A stretch of DNA of 64,000 nt, from assembly GCA_038522945.1 (NCBI GenBank), contig JBCBJV010000002.1:62001-126000 (forward strand). The letters run 5' to 3'. Shown piece by piece: positions 7,939 through 16,530 of the stretch; the first letter of the stretch is position 1; every line of letters begins with the position of its first letter. The position numbers and the translations under genes were made by a program. The notes under the pieces are model-generated. The model was not told the origin of the DNA. It did no database searches and saw nothing but the letters and a program-made list of their open reading frames with translations. The DNA comes from MED-G105 sp038522945 (GTDB lineage Bacteria > Pseudomonadota > Alphaproteobacteria > Caulobacterales > Parvularculaceae).

Positions 7939-8454
7939 TCAAAGGTCTGAAGAGGCGTTGCGATCAGACGCCACCGGTGGATCGGTTTTGGATGCAAGCG
8001 CGCGCTCTTCTGCGTACCTGATTAATAGTACACCGCCAACAATGGCGATCGCGCCAATCCATTTTATGGGGGTCATGGGCAGTTTTGCTGGTGCTAGCAG
8101 CCCGTAGTGGCTGAGGGCAAGGCCTGCGAGAACTTGCCCGGCGACAACGCACACCGCGTAAGCGCCCGGGCCGATTTTTGGGATCAGAACTGTTGCGGCA
8201 AAGATAATCCCGAAGCTGATAATGCCGAGGTATAGAAGGGGCGGGTCGACCTCGCCCAAGGGGGCGAGTGATTTTCGCGGGGCAAAGAGGCCGAACGCGC
8301 CCCAAGCGACGAAGGCGCCGACCGTGAAGAAAACTGACGTGGCAAGCAGTGGTGAGCCCACTTGTTCGCCAAAGCGACTGTTCAACGGCAGATAAATCCC
8401 CGCGACAACGCCAGTGACGAGCGCGAGACCATAAAAAAGCGACATGTTCTGCAT
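7939..8454 (-). CDS. DMT-superfamily small membrane transporter (DUF606/YdcZ-like)
   Basis: A 171-residue protein with five hydrophobic segments (about residues 4-22, 35-55, 70-90, 95-115 and 128-146). The motifs YLPLNSRFGEQVGSP and GPGAYAVCVVAGQ are typical of the DUF606/YdcZ half-size branch of the drug/metabolite transporter superfamily. Such five-helix proteins are thought to act as dimers; the substrate is unknown. A second in-frame ATG at 8445 is an alternative start. The C-terminal tail is polar. It lies 68 bases downstream of coq7 on the same strand. Confidence 0.85.
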   Translation of the reverse strand: MQNMSLFYGLALVTGVVAGIYLPLNSRFGEQVGSPLLATSVFFTVGAFVAWGAFGLFAPRKSLAPLGEVDPPLLYLGIISFGIIFAATVLIPKIGPGAYAVCVVAGQVLAGLALSHYGLLAPAKLPMTPIKWIGAIAIVGGVLLIRYAEERALASKTDPPVASDRNASSDL

Positions 8455-8522
8455 ATGGGCTTGGGTGTATCCTGATCGTTGGTTTTTGCTGCTCGACCGA
8501 GAGGCGGTACAAGAGCGACTGC

Positions 8523-9086
8523 TTAGACAAAACGGGCGATGGAGACGGCCCCTTTTGATCCGGCGCCAACGAGCCTTGTCCAGACCGACATCAAGGGACC
8601 GGCTGGCGTTGGATCCCGTCCGGCGGCATCATCGCGATGCGCGACTTCGTCCGCCTGGCAGTCAACAAGCACCTGTTTCAGGTCACCTAGAGTTGGCTCT
8701 GCCTCTAGCTTTTGGTCCAGATACTCAATCTGTTCCTGATAATGATGGTCCACGAAGGTTTCAACGGCCGCGATGGTCTTGAAGACAGCGCGCGGTCCGA
8801 ACAGGGACGGTAGTGCGCCGGTCAGGAAGCCGGCCAGTTTCCAGACAGAAACGAGCTTGGAGCGCTGGCCCGGCGGCAATATGCCTTCAATGAGGGCCAA
8901 GTGCTTCTGCTCGGTTGCCATGTGTTCTTTGGCAAAAAGGCGCACATCACCGTCCTTGGAAACAGCGAGAATGCCTTTGTAGATCCAGACTGCGCCGGTC
9001 TCGCCCGCATGGTCTGTGCGCAGGTCGGCGACGATGCGCTGGTCACTCGGCAAGTCGGGGAGAGGGCGGGGCGTGTCGGACGGCAT
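8523..9086 (-). CDS. coq7: demethoxyubiquinone hydroxylase Coq7
   Basis: Diiron monooxygenase that hydroxylates 5-demethoxyubiquinol late in ubiquinone synthesis. The carboxylate ligand set of the family is visible: E29 in DHAGETGA, E59 and H62 in EHMATEQKH, a later glutamate in HHYQEQIEYL, and the ExxH of ADEVAHRDDA. The 187-residue length is normal. AAAGGAGC precedes the ATG at 9086. Presence of Coq7 (rather than only UbiF-type flavin hydroxylases) is common in alphaproteobacteria. It is divergent from the acyl-CoA dehydrogenase gene across about 200 bases. Confidence 0.95.
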   Translation of the reverse strand: MPSDTPRPLPDLPSDQRIVADLRTDHAGETGAVWIYKGILAVSKDGDVRLFAKEHMATEQKHLALIEGILPPGQRSKLVSVWKLAGFLTGALPSLFGPRAVFKTIAAVETFVDHHYQEQIEYLDQKLEAEPTLGDLKQVLVDCQADEVAHRDDAAGRDPTPAGPLMSVWTRLVGAGSKGAVSIARFV

Positions 9087-9284
9087 AGAAAACTGCTCCT
9101 TTGACAGAAAAACGCGCCGGGGCCCTCAATGGATGGCTTTCTGGCGATCATCATGACGTTTCGCCGCAGGATTCCCTGCAATCGCGGCCGTTTTGCGCGA
9201 AAAGCCGCTGCCCTTGGGCCTGTCAAATTGGCGACTGTCGCGACATAAACTGACGAGGAATTTTGATTTAGGAGAAGATCGCCC

Positions 9285-11084
9285 ATGACGTTCGCCACGC
9301 CCGTCCGCGATATGCGCTTTACCTTGAAGTCCGTTGCAGGCTTCGACCACCTGACGAAAACGGGTGCGTTCCCGGATCTTTCCGATGACCTGACCGATGC
9401 GATCCTCGAAGAGGCGGCAAAGTTTGCTGACGGCGTTATTGCGCCTTTGAACTGGGGAAGCGACCAAAATGGGGCGGTGCTGGAAAATGGTGTTGTGCGC
9501 ACCAGCCCCGGCTTTGTGGACGCTTACAAGCAATATGTGGAAGGTGGCTGGAACGCGTTAGCGTTTCCGGAAGAGCACGGCGGTCAGGGCTTGCCGACAA
9601 CCCTCGCGGTGGCGCTCATCGATGCCATGAATGCAGCATGCATGTCATTTGCTATCGGCACGACGCTTACGACCGGTGCCATCAAGGCGTTGCTTCACGT
9701 GGGGACCGATGAGCAGAAAGCAGTTTACTTACCGAAAATGATGACCGGCGAATGGACCGGCACCATGAACCTCACAGAGCCGCAGGCAGGCTCTGACCTT
9801 TCCGCCCTGCGCACAAAAGCCGAGCCCGTTGGTGATGGGCGATATAAAATCAGTGGGCAGAAAATCTATATCACTTATGGGGATCAGGACCTCACCGACA
9901 ATATTGTCCACTTGGTCCTTGCGCGGCTGCCCGATGCGCCAGAAGGCACGGGCGGGATTTCCATGTTCATTGTGCCGAAGGTTCATGTGAACGAAGACGG
10001 TTCGCTCGGCGAGCGCAATGACGTCAAATGCATCAAGCTCGAAGAGAAGATGGGTCTCCATGGCAGCCCAACGTGCGTTATGCAGTACGGGGACAATGGC
10101 GAGTGTTACGGCACACTCCTTGGCGAAGAAAACAAAGGCCTGCGGAACATGTTCGTCATGATGAACTCCGCCCGTCTCGATGTGGGCGTTCAAGGGGTTG
10201 GTGTCGCTGAACGCGCGTATCAGCATGCCCTTGCCTATGCCCTTGACCGCAAACAGGGCCGGGCCACTGGTGTTAAGTCCGGTGACATGATCCCGATCTA
10301 TGAACACGCTGATGTGCGGCGAATGCTCTATTCCATGAAAGCACTCGTCGAGGCCTCGCGGGCAATCTGTTACGTGAATGCGGTGGCCTATGATCTTGCT
10401 CGTCATGCGCCAGATGAGGCAGCGCGGAAGGAAGCCAAGGCGCTGGAAGAGTTGCTGACGCCGATCTCCAAAGCATGGGCCACGGACCGCGCTAACGAGA
10501 TTACATCGATCGGTGTACAGGTCCATGGTGGCATGGGCTATGTGGAAGAAACGGGAGCGGCGCAATTCATGCGTGATGCCCGGATCGCAGCAATTTACGA
10601 AGGAACCAACGGTATCCAAGCCATGGACCTTGTCGGCCGCAAGCTGCAGGGCGATGGCGGTGCCGCCGTCCGCGCCTTCCTGCAAAATGTGGATGACCAG
10701 GTCAAAATCACCAAAGCTGGCAAGCATGGTGATCTGGAAGTGATCGGTGAGCGGCTATTGGCGGCCGGTGCAGCCTTGGAGCAGTCGACGACTTGGCTTC
10801 TCAATGCTGCCAAGGAGAATCAGGAAGATGTCCTGGCGGGCGCGACGCCGTACCTCAAGCAATTTGGCAATGTGGCGGGCGGACTTTACCTCGCCAAAGC
10901 CGCGGTGGCCGCAGCGCTGGCCCTCAATGAGGACGGCGCCGACAAAGCCTATTTTGAGAGCAAGATCGCCATCGCCCGGTTCTATGCGGACAATTACCTC
11001 GTGGAGGCCGAAGGCCTGACACCAGCGGTGACCGCCGGCGCCGGGGTTGTTGATCGCTTGGACCCTGAAGCCCTGGCGGGGTGA
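9285..11084 (+). CDS. acyl-CoA dehydrogenase, 600-residue type
   Basis: FAD enzyme catalysing alpha,beta-dehydrogenation of acyl-CoA, the first step of beta-oxidation. At 599 residues it belongs to the long form with an extra C-terminal domain after the catalytic core. Visible landmarks are TMNLTEPQAGSDLSALRTKA (FAD/substrate loop), GGMGYVEETG, and RIAAIYEGTNGIQAMDLVGR, where the glutamate of YEGT is the usual catalytic base position. AGGAGAAG precedes the ATG. Electrons would pass to the EtfAB encoded at 55.3-57.0 kb. Chain-length preference cannot be told from sequence alone. Confidence 0.93.
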   Translation: MTFATPVRDMRFTLKSVAGFDHLTKTGAFPDLSDDLTDAILEEAAKFADGVIAPLNWGSDQNGAVLENGVVRTSPGFVDAYKQYVEGGWNALAFPEEHGGQGLPTTLAVALIDAMNAACMSFAIGTTLTTGAIKALLHVGTDEQKAVYLPKMMTGEWTGTMNLTEPQAGSDLSALRTKAEPVGDGRYKISGQKIYITYGDQDLTDNIVHLVLARLPDAPEGTGGISMFIVPKVHVNEDGSLGERNDVKCIKLEEKMGLHGSPTCVMQYGDNGECYGTLLGEENKGLRNMFVMMNSARLDVGVQGVGVAERAYQHALAYALDRKQGRATGVKSGDMIPIYEHADVRRMLYSMKALVEASRAICYVNAVAYDLARHAPDEAARKEAKALEELLTPISKAWATDRANEITSIGVQVHGGMGYVEETGAAQFMRDARIAAIYEGTNGIQAMDLVGRKLQGDGGAAVRAFLQNVDDQVKITKAGKHGDLEVIGERLLAAGAALEQSTTWLLNAAKENQEDVLAGATPYLKQFGNVAGGLYLAKAAVAAALALNEDGADKAYFESKIAIARFYADNYLVEAEGLTPAVTAGAGVVDRLDPEALAG

Positions 11085-11113
11085 GCGGCGGGTCGGTTCC
11101 CGGTTGACGGCAT

Positions 11114-11139
11114 TATGTTATAACACTAGTTATAACATA
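11114..11139. promoter_or_regulatory. palindromic operator of the AbrB/Doc module
   Basis: Perfect 11-bp inverted arms TATGTTATAAC (11114-11124) and GTTATAACATA (11129-11139) separated by ACTA. Each arm contains a TATAAC hexamer resembling a -10 box, and a TTGACG lies just upstream at 11104-11109. The position 44 bases before the antitoxin start, together with the dyad symmetry, fits an autoregulatory site bound by the AbrB-fold antitoxin dimer. Confidence 0.6.
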
Positions 11140-11182
11140 CGCGTGAATTTTCTGCGCGGTGTATAGAAATAAGGGTCATAGA

Positions 11183-11413
11183 GTGAGTAAGCGATTGAAA
11201 ATCCGCCAAATCGGGAACTCAGCCGGCATTGTTCTGCCAAAGGAAATGCTTGCCAAACTCAGCGCGGAGGTCGGTGATGAAGTCGAGGTTGTGGCAACGG
11301 AAAACGGCATCTCTCTCTCGGCCTTAAATGACGAAAGCGATGATACGGCGCGTGAATGGATTAAACGCGGCGCCGAAAGGTATCGGGAAACATTACGCGC
11401 CCTTTCTAAATAA
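11183..11413 (+). CDS. AbrB/MazE-family antitoxin
   Basis: A 76-residue protein with the AbrB/MazE swapped-hairpin DNA-binding motif near the N-terminus (KIRQIGNSAGIVLPKEMLAKL, then GDEVEV). The C-terminal half (SALNDESDDTAREWIKRGAERYRETLRALS) should bind and neutralise the toxin encoded 12 bases downstream. A GTG at 11183 is preferred because the domain begins right after it; the frame extends to another GTG at 11159. The partner is a Doc-fold protein rather than MazF or VapC. Autoregulation through the palindrome just upstream is likely. Confidence 0.85.
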   Translation: MSKRLKIRQIGNSAGIVLPKEMLAKLSAEVGDEVEVVATENGISLSALNDESDDTAREWIKRGAERYRETLRALSK

Positions 11414-11425
11414 CATTCCTTTCCC

Positions 11426-11821
11426 ATGAGGCATCTTTGGATAACCAAACAGATTGCATTGGCGGCACACGAACAAAGCTTAGCTGACCATGGCGGCGCA
11501 TCGGGGATACGCGACGCAGGCGGGCTTGAGAGTGCGTTGGCGCTGCCGTTACAGCTTGCCGCGTACGGCTCACCTTCCATTTTCGAGTTAGCCGCGAGTG
11601 TCTGCCAAGGAATTGTCAGAAACCACCCATTTGTCGATGGAAACAAAAGGACGGGCTTCTTATTCAGTTATGTTTTCCTTGGCATGAATGGCTATGAACT
11701 AGACGCTGACCAGAGCGAAGCTGCGGCCATAATTATAGACTTAGCCGCGGGCAAAATCACCGAAGCTGACTACGCTCTTTGGCTCAGTGCTAACTGCCAA
11801 GCTATAGAAAAATCGAAATGA
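11426..11821 (+). CDS. doc: Doc-type (death-on-curing, Fic-fold) toxin
   Basis: A 131-residue Fic-fold protein. Its central motif H67-PFVDGNKRTG matches the Doc form (HxFx[D/N]xNKRT) rather than the AMPylating Fic form (HPFxxGNGR). Doc proteins phosphorylate elongation factor Tu and stop translation. N-terminal HEQSLADHGG and GIRDAGGLESAL are typical Doc segments. Length and architecture look intact, so an active toxin is plausible. It is co-transcribed with the AbrB-type antitoxin (12-base gap). The two genes sit alone between the acyl-CoA dehydrogenase and metallophosphoesterase genes with no mobile-element gene in view. Confidence 0.9.
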   Translation: MRHLWITKQIALAAHEQSLADHGGASGIRDAGGLESALALPLQLAAYGSPSIFELAASVCQGIVRNHPFVDGNKRTGFLFSYVFLGMNGYELDADQSEAAAIIIDLAAGKITEADYALWLSANCQAIEKSK

Positions 11822-11866
11822 GCGGTGCGCCCGGTCTGAATACTGCCAATAGAGAAGACCAACTTT

Positions 11867-12838
11867 ATGGACGCTGACGCGGGGACTGACCTCAATTGGC
11901 TGAAGCTTGCCATCTTCTGGCTTGGCTATCTCTATTTTCCGGCGACAGTTTTGATCGCATGGATAATGTTCCGTGTGCGTTTTTTGCCACGCGCTCTCTT
12001 GGTTCTCTTCTGGCTTGGTATTACAGGATTGGCGTATGCGCGGTTCATTGAACCTCAGCAGCTTCATGTCATGGAACGCGCAGTTGTTCTTGAAAGGTGC
12101 GTTGAGGACAAAGGTGAGTTGCGACTTGCGGTCGTTGCCGATCCTCATATCGGGCTTTTCCGCAACGCCATTTCCATTGATCGGATCGCCGGCAAGCTGA
12201 ATGATCTTGATGCCGACGCAATCCTGATCGCTGGAGACTTTACCTACCATTTGGATGAGGCGCATTTCGACGCCGTTTTTGCCCCCATTGGAAGACTGTC
12301 GGCGCCGGTGTTCGGGGTGCTTGGCAACCATGATGTCGGCCTGCCTGGTCCGGACGTTTCCGCAACGCTTGCACCGTCCCTTTCCCGGATCGGTATGCAG
12401 AACATTGAGAACAAGACCAAGCGTTTCTTCACTGACAATGCTGACGTTGACCTGGTTGGATTGCCGGAATTTCTCGCCATGACCCAGAACCGGGATTTGT
12501 TGCTCGGCCACTCAGTTCGTCCACGGATTTTGCTGGTTCATAATCCCGACACCGTTTTTGCAATGGGTCCCCACCATCATTTTGATTTGATGATTGCCGG
12601 TCACACCCATGGCGGACAGATCAATTTGGGTCCGCTGACCTGCGTCATCGCGAGTATGGCGTGCCGCGTGGTGCGCGAGGGGTTCAAACAGACCCCTCGA
12701 GGGCTGGTCTTTGTCACTGCCGGCACAGGAATGGTGAACTTGCCCTTCCGTTTTCTCGTACCGCCCCGTATTGATGTTCTAGATATTACTTACCAAAAAT
12801 GCCGCGAGCAGGGAGAGGCAAGAAATGACAACCCTTAA
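11867..12838 (+). CDS. membrane-anchored metallophosphoesterase
   Basis: A 323-residue calcineurin-like phosphoesterase with the complete dimetal motif series: VVADPHIG, IAGDFTYH, LGNHDVG, LVHNPD and IAGHTHGGQ. Two N-terminal hydrophobic segments (about 9-30 and 40-60) anchor the domain, in the style of YkuE/YaeI. That family acts on lipid-linked or nucleotide phosphoesters, but the substrate here is unknown. It overlaps the following dehydrogenase gene by 14 bases, so the two are translationally linked. Confidence 0.88.
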   Translation: MDADAGTDLNWLKLAIFWLGYLYFPATVLIAWIMFRVRFLPRALLVLFWLGITGLAYARFIEPQQLHVMERAVVLERCVEDKGELRLAVVADPHIGLFRNAISIDRIAGKLNDLDADAILIAGDFTYHLDEAHFDAVFAPIGRLSAPVFGVLGNHDVGLPGPDVSATLAPSLSRIGMQNIENKTKRFFTDNADVDLVGLPEFLAMTQNRDLLLGHSVRPRILLVHNPDTVFAMGPHHHFDLMIAGHTHGGQINLGPLTCVIASMACRVVREGFKQTPRGLVFVTAGTGMVNLPFRFLVPPRIDVLDITYQKCREQGEARNDNP

Positions 12839-13712
12839 AGACAAGACCTTATTCATCACCGGTGCCTCACGCGGGATCGGCCTTGCCATTGCCAAACGTG
12901 CAGCAGCTGACGGCGCGAACATCGCGATTGCTGCCAAGACTGCCGAACCTCACAAGCACCTTCCGGGTACGATCTATACCGCCGCGGAAGAAATCGAAGC
13001 CGCTGGCGGCAAGGCGTTGCCCCTCGTCGTCGACATCCGCGATGAAGCCCTCGTTCAGGATGCGGTTGCCAAGACGGTCGAAAAGTTCGGCGGCATTGAT
13101 ATCTGCATTAACAACGCCTCAGCGATCTCACTCACCGGGACCGAAGCAACCGAGATGAAGCGCTGGGATCTGATGCATTCTATCAACGCGCGCGGCACGT
13201 TTCTCGTCTCCAAGACATGCATTCCGCACCTGAAGAAATCGGACAACCCCCACATTATGAACATGTCCCCGCCGCTCGATATGAGCGCGAAATGGTTTGC
13301 CCCCCATGTGGCCTACACCATGGCAAAGTACGGCATGTCGCTGTGTGTACTTGGGATGGCCGAAGAGTTCCGCAAAGACAAAATCGCGGTCAATGCGCTC
13401 TGGCCACGCACCGCTATTGCCACAGCCGCGGTTGAGTTCGCCCTTGGTGGTGACGCGATGATCAAAGGCTCGCGCACAACTGAGATCCTTTCAGATGCGG
13501 CTCACATCATCCTGACACGTCCGTCCTCGGAGTTTACCGGCAACTTCGTGATTGACGATATGCTGCTCTATGAGCACGGGGTCACGGACTTTGAGAAATA
13601 CCGGGTTGATCCTTCCCAAAAATTGTTTCCGGATTTCTTTGTGCCCGACGATGCGACCCCGCCGCCAGGCGTTGCGGAAACGCTGCACACCTCAATGATT
13701 GGTGAAGGATAA
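12825..13712 (+). CDS. short-chain dehydrogenase, HSDL2-like
   Basis: A 295-residue SDR. The Rossmann motif is TGASRGIG (about 12-19), the NNAS element is present, and the catalytic tyrosine-lysine pair is in YTMAKYG. The segment AAKTAEPHKHLPGTIYTAAE and the position of MSPPL are characteristic of the hydroxysteroid-dehydrogenase-like 2 (HSDL2) group, seen in many proteobacteria next to lipid genes. The animal homologue carries a C-terminal SCP2 domain, which is absent here. The substrate is unknown, probably an acyl or steroid-like compound. GGGAGAGG precedes the ATG, inside the end of the phosphoesterase gene. Confidence 0.9.
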   Translation: MTTLKDKTLFITGASRGIGLAIAKRAAADGANIAIAAKTAEPHKHLPGTIYTAAEEIEAAGGKALPLVVDIRDEALVQDAVAKTVEKFGGIDICINNASAISLTGTEATEMKRWDLMHSINARGTFLVSKTCIPHLKKSDNPHIMNMSPPLDMSAKWFAPHVAYTMAKYGMSLCVLGMAEEFRKDKIAVNALWPRTAIATAAVEFALGGDAMIKGSRTTEILSDAAHIILTRPSSEFTGNFVIDDMLLYEHGVTDFEKYRVDPSQKLFPDFFVPDDATPPPGVAETLHTSMIGEG

Positions 13713-13743
13713 GCGTCAAGGCGCCAAACGCAGCTTTTCGGCA

Positions 13744-14340
13744 CTAGTCTTCTATATAAGCGACTTCGCTGGAAAAGCGCGGTCGCCGCATTGCGGTTGC
13801 CGAGAATGTCTTTTTGCCGATGACGCTGAACCCCCGATCTAAAGATGAGCGGTACTTAACCGACACTGTTGCGAACAGGATCGAGTTACTTTCCGGCACA
13901 GACGGCAAGTTGAGCCTGGCAAGGTCTTCATCGTCCAGCGCGCCGTTCTTGCCTTTCGACGAAACGCTCCACCGCACAGAGAGCTTATCCGCGTTGTCGC
14001 CAGTTTCATTGATGACGCTGGTTAAAACTATTTCGGTGTTGGCCTCAGCGACACCGCTTCCGACAATCGCGTTGACGACATCAAATAACTCTTCTTGCTG
14101 ATCTTCGTCGATCTGTGTCGTGCGTGTTGCCAGATCAACCAGGGTCATAGACGCGCGGCTTACGGCCCGTTCGACCCTCAGCACGTCAAACAACACCACA
14201 CAATTGACGAACATAAAAACAAAAACAGGCAGCAGGATCGCCGCCTCGATTGCGGCGATACCGGACCGACAGGTGCAAAAGCGGCAAACTGAGTTTGGCA
14301 AGCGCGTCTTCATTCCAACCGACATTTCAAAACGGCTCAT
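13744..14340 (-). CDS. TadE-like pilus assembly protein
   Basis: A 198-residue protein with the Tad pseudopilin-type N-terminus: a short basic leader (CTCRS) followed by GIAAIEAAILLPVFVFMFVN, where the E in the hydrophobic helix is the pilin-like glutamate. The rest is extracytoplasmic and has no recognised domain. It is the last of three minus-strand Tad genes and overlaps the one before it by 14 bases. TadE/TadF proteins are minor pseudopilins that assist Flp pilus assembly. No flp, cpa/rcp or tadA genes are in the window. Confidence 0.8.
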   Translation of the reverse strand: MSRFEMSVGMKTRLPNSVCRFCTCRSGIAAIEAAILLPVFVFMFVNCVVLFDVLRVERAVSRASMTLVDLATRTTQIDEDQQEELFDVVNAIVGSGVAEANTEIVLTSVINETGDNADKLSVRWSVSSKGKNGALDDEDLARLNLPSVPESNSILFATVSVKYRSSLDRGFSVIGKKTFSATAMRRPRFSSEVAYIED

Positions 14341-14887
14341 TCATAAAGGCGATGGAAGAAATGATTTGGTACCGGTTAGTTTTGGTCTTTGCCAGGGCAA
14401 GACCGAGGCCCATGCCGGGGGTCAAAACGTTCGTCGTGGCGCAAATCCTCATATAGACAATGTCATTGCCGGCGCCCGGCTGATAGGTCACCACTGGCGC
14501 AAGGGTGACGTCCGATGAATCCCGGCAAGGCGCATCCGATGTTGGTGGGGCGCTGAAACTATTTACGCGGGTGAGTTCAACTGAGAGATTTTTTGCGCAT
14601 TCTCTAATCAAAAGAGCTCTTTTGCAGATAAAATCCCGTATGCGATCTTTTTCCGATTGGGTGCTGGAGGTCGCGCCCGTATAAACAAAGACGGCCGCTT
14701 GGCTAACCGCGCGGTCAACAAGGGTCGACTTTAAGGTCAACAGGCCGAGCTCTAGCATGGAAACAATCAGGGCAAAGAAGACAGGCGCAACTAGCGCAAA
14801 TTCAACTGCTGCCGCGCCGCGAACATTCCCGATGAATGGGCCAACCCACTTTGAAAAACGGCAATGAGACTGTCTGGCGCTCATCAT
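14327..14887 (-). CDS. tadE: TadE-like pilus assembly protein
   Basis: A 186-residue TadE-family protein: GAAAVEFALVAPVFFALIVS forms the membrane helix with the conserved AxVEFAL glutamate. It is followed by an extracytoplasmic region with paired cysteines (ICKRALLIREC, PCRDS, RICATTN). It lies one base downstream of the TadG-like gene and overlaps the next TadE-like gene. The three thus form a tight operon of accessory pilus proteins, located away from any core Tad secretion genes. Confidence 0.85.
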   Translation of the reverse strand: MMSARQSHCRFSKWVGPFIGNVRGAAAVEFALVAPVFFALIVSMLELGLLTLKSTLVDRAVSQAAVFVYTGATSSTQSEKDRIRDFICKRALLIRECAKNLSVELTRVNSFSAPPTSDAPCRDSSDVTLAPVVTYQPGAGNDIVYMRICATTNVLTPGMGLGLALAKTKTNRYQIISSIAFMNEPF

Positions 14888-14888
14888 C

Positions 14889-16367
14889 TTATCCTGTGAT
14901 GCGCAGAGCGTTCACTGACGCTGCGATCGATGAAAACGCCGAGCCGATTTCAAGGCTCTCAACGAGGTAGTAATTGCTGGCATCCGACGCACAGTCTTCG
15001 AGCAGGTCGTCGGCGATCGAACCGGGTTTTATCCGAAAACCGATCGTATAAACGATGATGTTGTCAGCCTTGGCATCGGCACACACCTGTCGAAAGTAAC
15101 CGATGGCATTGTTGTTACCGGCGCTTGAGTTTCTGTTCCCCCGCGAAAGAGAGGTTTGCTGATTTTTGGAATTTCCAGAATTGCCCTTTCCCTGCGAAGT
15201 CGGGTTGTTCTTTGATCGGTTCGTGTGGACATTGTAGCGCCACCAGTCTTTTGGACGGTATTGGGATGTGATGTCGCCGTCGGACATAATGATCATGATT
15301 TTCATGACATCATCCCCGTACTTGGCGGGCCGGTCCTTGAGGTCGCCGCCCAGCTTGCCCTGCCAGGCAGGGGAGAGCGCCTTGTAGGCCCACATGGCAC
15401 CAACATCCATGCCGGTGCCGTCAGACAGCGTCATATCATCAATTAGATCGGTAAGTTTTTCTTTGTTGTTTGAGTTAAAGATTGATGCATTGAAACTTTC
15501 CGGGCACCACGGATTAAAATTGTTCCACTTCCAGAAATGGGGAACCTGGGAGCGGGAATGCTCCTCTATCTTGCTGCCGCTGAAGTCCTCTTTTTGGTAT
15601 TCAATGCAGTCACCGCCATCTGAAAATCGAAATTTTCCATTGAGGACCTTGCCGTTGTACTTTTTCTTGTCAGGATCAACATCTGTAGAGCCTGTTGTCT
15701 TGTAGGCGAGCGTTTTGAACAAAGAACCGATATTCACCGTCCCACCGAAAGGCACGATGCTGAGCGTCGTGCGGTCTTCCTCTTCTACATCAAGGACCGT
15801 GTCGATGAAGTCTTTGGTCGCTGTCTTCAGGTTCTTGAATTTCTGACCGTTCATTGACGAAGAAATGTCTAGCGCGAGTGATATCTCCACATTTGTAGCA
15901 CTCTGAAAGGCTTCTGCGCTTGCAGAAATCGCCAATGCGTTTTGGCCGAAGAGCGGCATGAAGTAAGTCTCGATTTCGGCGCGCGCAATCACTTCGATGC
16001 GCCGCGTATTGAGGCTTCTTGTTTCGGTGACGGAGGACTTCAGTGTTTTGGCCACTGGTGAGTCCGGAGCCAGGTTCGCTTTCAGATACTCGTCTACCGT
16101 AGTCCGTGCATCCACAGCGTTTGTTAAGGATGCAGCTGCCAGCGCCGCGCTTTGGGCAGCGGCGTGCAGTTTTTCTTCATATACCGTGGCGCGAATTACA
16201 TCTAGGCTGCCGCCCAGCAAGAAAAACAAGGGCAGCATTACAAGCGCAGAAATGATAGAAATGTTTCCGCTTTGATGACCGGAAAACGCAGAAAATAGAG
16301 CGATTGTCTGACGCGGGCGGAGAATAATGGAAGGCACAACAAGCAACCTGGCTAGATCTAGAGACAC
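14889..16367 (-). CDS. tadG: TadG-like protein with von Willebrand factor A domain
   Basis: A 492-residue protein. The TadE/TadG N-terminal helix (SGNISIISALVMLPLFFLLG, about 33-52) is followed by a periplasmic region and a VWA domain. The metal-ion-dependent adhesion site DISSSMNG is intact and a second acidic motif IMIIMSDGD is present. TadG proteins support attachment through Flp pili. The insert rich in Asn, Ser, Gly and Gln (KNNPTSQGKGNSGNSKNQQT) looks like a flexible linker. The start is a GTG at 16367; in-frame internal starts exist, so the first 30 residues are uncertain. A 163-base gap upstream should hold the operon promoter. Confidence 0.88.
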   Translation of the reverse strand: MSLDLARLLVVPSIILRPRQTIALFSAFSGHQSGNISIISALVMLPLFFLLGGSLDVIRATVYEEKLHAAAQSAALAAASLTNAVDARTTVDEYLKANLAPDSPVAKTLKSSVTETRSLNTRRIEVIARAEIETYFMPLFGQNALAISASAEAFQSATNVEISLALDISSSMNGQKFKNLKTATKDFIDTVLDVEEEDRTTLSIVPFGGTVNIGSLFKTLAYKTTGSTDVDPDKKKYNGKVLNGKFRFSDGGDCIEYQKEDFSGSKIEEHSRSQVPHFWKWNNFNPWCPESFNASIFNSNNKEKLTDLIDDMTLSDGTGMDVGAMWAYKALSPAWQGKLGGDLKDRPAKYGDDVMKIMIIMSDGDITSQYRPKDWWRYNVHTNRSKNNPTSQGKGNSGNSKNQQTSLSRGNRNSSAGNNNAIGYFRQVCADAKADNIIVYTIGFRIKPGSIADDLLEDCASDASNYYLVESLEIGSAFSSIAASVNALRITG

Positions 16368-16530
16368 ACGGTAAAGTTGTGTCTAATTCAACCTAAAATT
16401 TGCTTAAGTATTAGAGTTAACAAAGTCTTTCGTTTACAGTTGGCAATGACGCCACTCAGTCCACCAATATGAGAGCACGCGACCAACAACAGAGACGAGA
16501 CCTACACGGCTCTCGTGCGTCATTCAGCGC

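Noticed and set aside
16404..16421. CtrA full site before the tad operon (TTAA...TTAAC)
   Set aside because: The spacer is nine bases rather than the seven of the CtrA consensus.
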